Source of the DNA: Lysobacteraceae bacterium
GTDB lineage: Bacteria; Pseudomonadota; Gammaproteobacteria; Steroidobacterales; Steroidobacteraceae
Direction of reading: 5' to 3'
DNA: 8,427 bases
Assembly: GCA_012516015.1 (NCBI GenBank)
Contig: JAAYXG010000042.1
Span: forward strand, 1-8,427
Part shown: positions 5,467-8,427 of the stretch, one piece after another
Layout: the number at the start of each line of letters is the position of its first letter
Numbering within the stretch: position 1 is the first letter of the stretch
The notes under the pieces: model-generated
What the model saw: the letters and a program-made list of their open reading frames with translations, nothing else
What the model was told of the DNA's origin: nothing
The model's database searches: none
Program-made: the position numbers and the translations under genes

Positions 5467-5498
5467 AAAAAAAAAAAGGCCAACCCGCAGGTTGGCCT
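5467..5498 (-). terminator. Strong Rho-independent terminator for minus-strand transcription
   Basis: On the minus strand an 8-bp perfect stem, GGCCAACC with GGTTGGCC (5490-5497 and 5478-5485), closes a TGCG loop. It is followed at once by 11 T residues (5477-5467). It ends transcription arriving from leuCDB or from a small RNA starting after leuB, and prevents run-through into convergent metB. Confidence 0.95.
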
Positions 5499-5768
5499 AG
5501 ATGTGGCAACTTAGAACTTCGGTCGTGGTGATGACGGCGAGGCCGACACCAACCTTGGGGACTAACCCGACACGAGTCCTGTTTCCACCAAAGACACCCC
5601 GACCGTAGTGGTCGAGACATGGAGATTTGCCCGAAGGCTGAAGCGGCGGGGGAGATCAATCCCGCCACGGGATAGATGATAACCGGTCTCGCCCGGAATG
5701 TGGGCAAGAATTCAGGCCGTAGATATAGCGCTCTGTAATGGCCTTTAAAATCAATAGGTTACAAACCT
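5499..5768 (-). ncRNA. Candidate structured small RNA or structured leuB 3' UTR
   Basis: Between the leuB stop and the terminator lie about 270 bases with no convincing gene but dense local pairing on the minus strand. Hairpins include GCCC/GGGC (5691-5705), a 10-bp stem with one mismatch (5655-5677), GCC-UUCG-GGC (5629-5638), CUCGACC/GGUCGGG (5598-5616), and a two-part stem of CUUUGG/CCAAGG plus GGACU/AGUCC (5553-5593). Longer-range matches link GGCGAG with CUCGCC and GAAUUC with GAAGUUC, so the ends may close together. A perfect TATAAT (5774-5769, minus) overlaps the leuB stop but lacks a good -35, and TATATC occurs near 5723-5728. I do not recognise it as 6S RNA, tmRNA, RNase P RNA, 4.5S RNA or a known riboswitch. 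It could be an independent RNA, a processed 3' UTR, or merely GC-rich spacer. Confidence 0.4.
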
Positions 5769-5786
5769 ATTATAAAAGCCTATTGA
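5751..5786. repeat. Two mutually exclusive hairpins across the leuB stop codon
   Basis: AATAGGTT (5753-5760) and AACCTATT (5764-5771) are perfect 8-bp arms around ACA. TCAATAGG (5751-5758) is also perfectly complementary to CCTATTGA (5779-5786). The two pairings share one strand and cannot coexist. The patch is AT-rich in an otherwise GC-rich window and contains the leuB TAA stop (5772-5770). Confidence 0.6.
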
Positions 5787-6837
5787 CAACGGCATCGCCA
5801 GCTGTTCGCGTCGATACGGACGCCCCTGCGGAGGCAATATCGGCCGTAAAAATGCGCTCGGAAACGGCCCCAGCAACGGCGTTCTCGACGGCTTGCGCTT
5901 CCTCCTCGAGTCCGAGGGAATGGCGCAACAAGAGTGCGGCGCTCAGGATCGTTCCGTAAGGATTGGCAATGCCTTTGCCGGCGATGTCGGGGGCCGAGCC
6001 ATGAATCGGCTCATACAGGCCGAGCGTACCGGACCCGAGCGAAGCGCTGGGCAACATGCCCAACGATCCTGCGAGCATCGACGCTTCGTCCGTGAGGATG
6101 TCGCCGAACATGTTTTCGGTGACCATTACATCGAAGCTCGCGGGCCTGCGAATCAGATGCATCGCAGCCGCATCGACGAGCATGTGCTCGAGCTTGACGT
6201 CGCTGAACTCCTTGCGAATGACGTCTTCGACGGTGCTGCGCCAAAGGCGCGACGTTTCGAGCACGTTCGCCTTGTCTATCGACACGAGCGACTTGCGTCT
6301 GGCTCGTGCGAGCTTGCCCGCGACTCGCGCGACCCGTTGGATCTCGGCGACGGTGTACGTACAGAGATCGCTCGCACTCTCGGCCGTACGTTGCTTCTCG
6401 CCGAAATAGATACCGCCCGTGAGCTCGCGCACGACGACGATGTCGGTGCCGCGCAGCACTTCGGGTTTGATCGTGGACGCGTCGAGCAAAGCGGGATAGA
6501 CAGTCACCGGGCGCAAGTTCGCAAACAGATTGAGCGCCTTTCTGATCGCCAGCAGACCTTGTTCCGGGCGCACCTTGGCATTCGGATCCGACCATTTCGG
6601 CCCGCCTACGGCGCCGAGCAAGACTGCATCGGCCGTGCCGCACGCCGAAACCGTCTGCGAGGGCAACGCGGAACCGGTCTCATCGATCGCAATGCCGCCG
6701 ATCAGATGAGACTCGAAGATGAACTGGTGGCCGAAGCGCTGAGCGACTGCCTCGAGGACTCGCACGGCTTCCGCAGTGACTTCAGGACCGATCCCATCGC
6801 CGCCAAGGACGACGATGCGTGCTTTACGACCGCTCAT
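5770..6837 (-). CDS. leuB: 3-isopropylmalate dehydrogenase
   Basis: LeuB oxidises and decarboxylates 3-isopropylmalate to 2-ketoisocaproate with NAD, using a divalent metal, in the cytoplasm. The 355-residue protein has the family length and every main motif: GGDGIGPEV at 12-20, LGAVGGPKW near 74, [21 protein letters not shown] at 90-110, [11 protein letters not shown] at 137-147 with Tyr144, SIDKANVLE at 186-194 with Lys189, metal-site Asp222, Asp246 and Asp250 ([16 protein letters not shown]), and [20 protein letters not shown] from 274. The ATG at 6837 overlaps the leuD stop as ATGA, which fits translational coupling. The frame is open further upstream, but that stretch is leuD in another frame. 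It is the last gene of leuCDB here; asd, often next in gammaproteobacteria, is absent, and a terminator follows about 270 bases later. Confidence 0.98.
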   Translation of the reverse strand: MSGRKARIVVLGGDGIGPEVTAEAVRVLEAVAQRFGHQFIFESHLIGGIAIDETGSALPSQTVSACGTADAVLLGAVGGPKWSDPNAKVRPEQGLLAIRKALNLFANLRPVTVYPALLDASTIKPEVLRGTDIVVVRELTGGIYFGEKQRTAESASDLCTYTVAEIQRVARVAGKLARARRKSLVSIDKANVLETSRLWRSTVEDVIRKEFSDVKLEHMLVDAAAMHLIRRPASFDVMVTENMFGDILTDEASMLAGSLGMLPSASLGSGTLGLYEPIHGSAPDIAGKGIANPYGTILSAALLLRHSLGLEEEAQAVENAVAGAVSERIFTADIASAGASVSTRTAGDAVVNRLL

Positions 6838-7409
6838 GCGTGCGCCTGCTCGTAGCGGGCGATCGCATCGTTCTTCTGCAGCAAGAAGCCGAGCTCGTCG
6901 ATGCCATTCAAGAGGCAATAGCGGGCGAAACCTTCTACCGGAAACTTCACGCTCGCGCCGGTCGGCAAGTGCACCGTGCAGGTCTCCAGATCGATCCGGA
7001 CGTTGGCGCCGGGGTTCTCGAGCAACCAGCGATGCGAGTCCTCGTCGATGACGACGGGCAACAGGCCGTTCTTGAGCGAGTTGTTGCGAAAGATGTCGGC
7101 GATCTCGGTGCTGATGACCGCACGAAATCCGAAGTCGAGTAACGCCCAAGGGGCATGCTCGCGGGATGACCCGCAACCGAAATTGCGGCCTGCGACCAAG
7201 ATTGCGCAGCCTTGTGCCTCGGGCTTGTTGAGCACGAAATCGGCTCGCGGCGCGCCCGATGCGTCGTAACGCCAATCGGCGAATGCGCGTTGACCGAGAC
7301 CTTCTTTCGTCGTCGTCGTGAGAAAACGCGCCGGGATGATTTGGTCGGTGTCGATGTTCGTGAACGGCAACACCACCGTGCGGGACTCGAGCGAGCGGAT
7401 CGGTTCCAT
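6834..7409 (-). CDS. leuD: 3-isopropylmalate dehydratase, small subunit
   Basis: LeuD is the small (swivel-domain) subunit that pairs with LeuC to isomerise 2-isopropylmalate to 3-isopropylmalate by dehydration and rehydration. The 191-residue protein is in the usual range of about 200. Visible marks are [13 protein letters not shown] at 18-30, [17 protein letters not shown] at 74-90, [10 protein letters not shown] at 91-100 and [14 protein letters not shown] at 107-120. The ATG at 7409 comes 3 bases after the leuC stop with no clear Shine-Dalgarno, so translation probably depends on ribosomes finishing leuC. The stop overlaps the leuB start by 4 bases. Family and start are secure. Confidence 0.98.
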   Translation of the reverse strand: MEPIRSLESRTVVLPFTNIDTDQIIPARFLTTTTKEGLGQRAFADWRYDASGAPRADFVLNKPEAQGCAILVAGRNFGCGSSREHAPWALLDFGFRAVISTEIADIFRNNSLKNGLLPVVIDEDSHRWLLENPGANVRIDLETCTVHLPTGASVKFPVEGFARYCLLNGIDELGFLLQKNDAIARYEQAHA

Positions 7410-7412
7410 GGA

Positions 7413-8427
7413 TTAGGAATGGACGACAGATTTGAGTTCAGAGAGGAATTCGCGCGGGTCGGTCACTTTCCCCGTCACCGCCGCGGCCGCGGCCGTCGCG
7501 GGACTCGCGAGCAGCGTGCGCGCACCGGTTCCCTGACGGCCCTCGAAATTGCGATTGCTCGTGCTGACGGCATATTCGCCTTTAGCGACGATGTCGCCGT
7601 TCATGCCGATGCACATGGAGCAGCCCGACTCGCGCCACTCGGCGCCGGCGTCAGTGAACACTTTCGCGAGCCCGAGCGCTTCCGCCTCGCGCTTCACCTG
7701 CTGCGAACCGGGAACTACGAGCATACGTACGCCGCTTGCGACCTTACGACCCTTGATGACGCGAGCTGCAAGCTCGAGATCCGAGAGCCGCGCGTTCGTG
7801 CAGCTCCCGATGAACACGACGTTGATGGGTTTGCCTTCGAGGCGCTCACCGCCGCTGAAGCCCATGTAAGCAAGGGACTTCGCGTGAACGGGATCGTTGG
7901 CGGGATTCGGAACGGCCCCCGAAATGGGCACGACCATCCCGGGGTGCGTGCCGTACGTGATCATCGGTTCGAGCGTGCTCGCATCGATATCGACTTCACG
8001 GTCGAACTGCGCGCCGGGATCCGTGCGCAACGTCTGCCAGCGCTCTACGGCGCGATCCCAATCGGCGTCTTGCGGCGCGAAGCGCCGGCCCTTCAAGTAG
8101 CGATAGGTCGTTTCATCGGGAGCGATCATGCCGGCGCGCGCACCTGCCTCGATCGACATGTTGCAGACCGTCATGCGCTCGTCCATCGAAAGCGCCTCGA
8201 TCGCGGAGCCGCGATATTCGATGACATGACCGGTCCCGCCCGAGACGCCGATCTTGCCGATGATCGCCAGGATCAGATCTTTTGCCGTCACGCCCTCCTG
8301 CAGGCGGCCGTGCACATTGATTGCGAGCGTTTTCGGGCGACGCTGCAACAGGCACTGTGTCGCGAGCACGTGACCGACCTCGGTCGTGCCGATGCCGAAG
8401 GCGAGGGCGCCGAACGCGCCGTGGGTG
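7413..8427 (-). CDS. leuC: 3-isopropylmalate dehydratase, large subunit, N-terminus cut by the window edge
   Basis: LeuC is the aconitase-like, 4Fe-4S catalytic subunit of isopropylmalate isomerase. I read 337 residues from the right edge to the TAA at 7415-7413. Roughly 130 N-terminal residues are missing, given the family length of about 466. The frame enters as [21 protein letters not shown], typical of LeuC. Cluster-ligand cysteines are visible in [11 protein letters not shown] (codon 7802-7800) and in the CSMC pair (codons 7622-7620 and 7613-7611). [12 protein letters not shown] and [22 protein letters not shown] near the C-terminus are also characteristic. A GTG at 8369 opens a shorter frame but is internal. 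It is first of the visible leuC-leuD-leuB series; its promoter and leader are outside. Confidence 0.98.
   Translation of the reverse strand, partial: THGAFGALAFGIGTTEVGHVLATQCLLQRRPKTLAINVHGRLQEGVTAKDLILAIIGKIGVSGGTGHVIEYRGSAIEALSMDERMTVCNMSIEAGARAGMIAPDETTYRYLKGRRFAPQDADWDRAVERWQTLRTDPGAQFDREVDIDASTLEPMITYGTHPGMVVPISGAVPNPANDPVHAKSLAYMGFSGGERLEGKPINVVFIGSCTNARLSDLELAARVIKGRKVASGVRMLVVPGSQQVKREAEALGLAKVFTDAGAEWRESGCSMCIGMNGDIVAKGEYAVSTSNRNFEGRQGTGARTLLASPATAAAAAVTGKVTDPREFLSELKSVVHS

Noticed and set aside
5459..5707. Minus-strand open frame of 82 codons (start MPTFRARPV)
   Set aside because: Overlaps the hairpin array, runs through the terminator stem and its T-run, and has no family signature or ribosome-binding site.
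5499..5768. 6S RNA, tmRNA, RNase P RNA or 4.5S RNA
   Set aside because: I looked for hallmark sequences of each. An AGUCCCC reminiscent of 6S occurs, but in the wrong half of the molecule, and nothing else fits.
5783..5788. Plus-strand TTGACA as a promoter -35
   Set aside because: It consists of the last leuB codons read backwards, has no -10 at 16-18 bases, and leads into no plus-strand gene.
6165..6185. LeuB VDAAAM instead of VDNAAM as a lost catalytic residue
   Set aside because: The metal-binding Asp is kept and Thermus-type LeuB also has Ala at that position, so this is normal variation.
6838..7275. N-terminal extension of LeuB to 501 residues
   Set aside because: The extra residues are leuD read in another frame. 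The ATG at 6837 begins the normal LeuB N-terminus and overlaps the leuD stop.

Overview
This is a GC-rich bacterial window containing three blocks of amino-acid biosynthesis genes: histidine, methionine and leucine. The combination suggests a gammaproteobacterium, possibly of the Xanthomonadales/Nevskiales/Steroidobacterales type. The grounds are a TrpR/YerC-family regulator directly upstream of a long-form hisG and then hisD, a SAM-I riboswitch in front of an alpha/beta-hydrolase-type metX coupled to metB, and a leuC-leuD-leuB order. This placement is inferred from recalled family and gene-order patterns, not from a search.

Layout. Positions 1-2552 (minus strand) hold the start of a histidine operon, read right to left: a small TrpR/YerC-like regulator, hisG, then hisD, whose C-terminus runs off the left edge. 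hisG and hisD are separated by 147 bp framed by a 31-bp imperfect inverted repeat. Positions 2553-3040 are a divergent control region. It contains a minus-strand promoter with a TrpR-operator-like dyad in its spacer, an unexplained AGGTCA-type palindrome, a plausible plus-strand promoter, and a well-formed SAM-I riboswitch with its expression platform. Positions 3041-5277 (plus strand) hold metX-metB, overlapping by 4 bp. Positions 5278-5769 carry no convincing protein gene. They hold a 9-bp tandem repeat, a very strong minus-strand terminator, and a hairpin-rich stretch that could be a small RNA or a long structured leuB 3' UTR. Positions 5770-8427 (minus strand) hold leuC (5' partial), leuD and leuB, tightly packed with a 3-bp gap and a 4-bp overlap.

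How the genes work together. HisG and HisD catalyse the first step and the last two oxidations of histidine synthesis, and the regulator is well placed to sense supply and control its own operon. MetX activates homoserine and MetB joins it to cysteine, and the riboswitch would shut both off when SAM is abundant. LeuCD isomerises isopropylmalate and LeuB oxidises it. The genes themselves are ordinary. The points most worth following up are non-coding: the riboswitch expression platform, the putative regulator operator, the inverted repeat that leaves hisD without a Shine-Dalgarno, and the structured stretch after leuB. I see no evidence of a novel multi-gene system, mobile element or CRISPR array.
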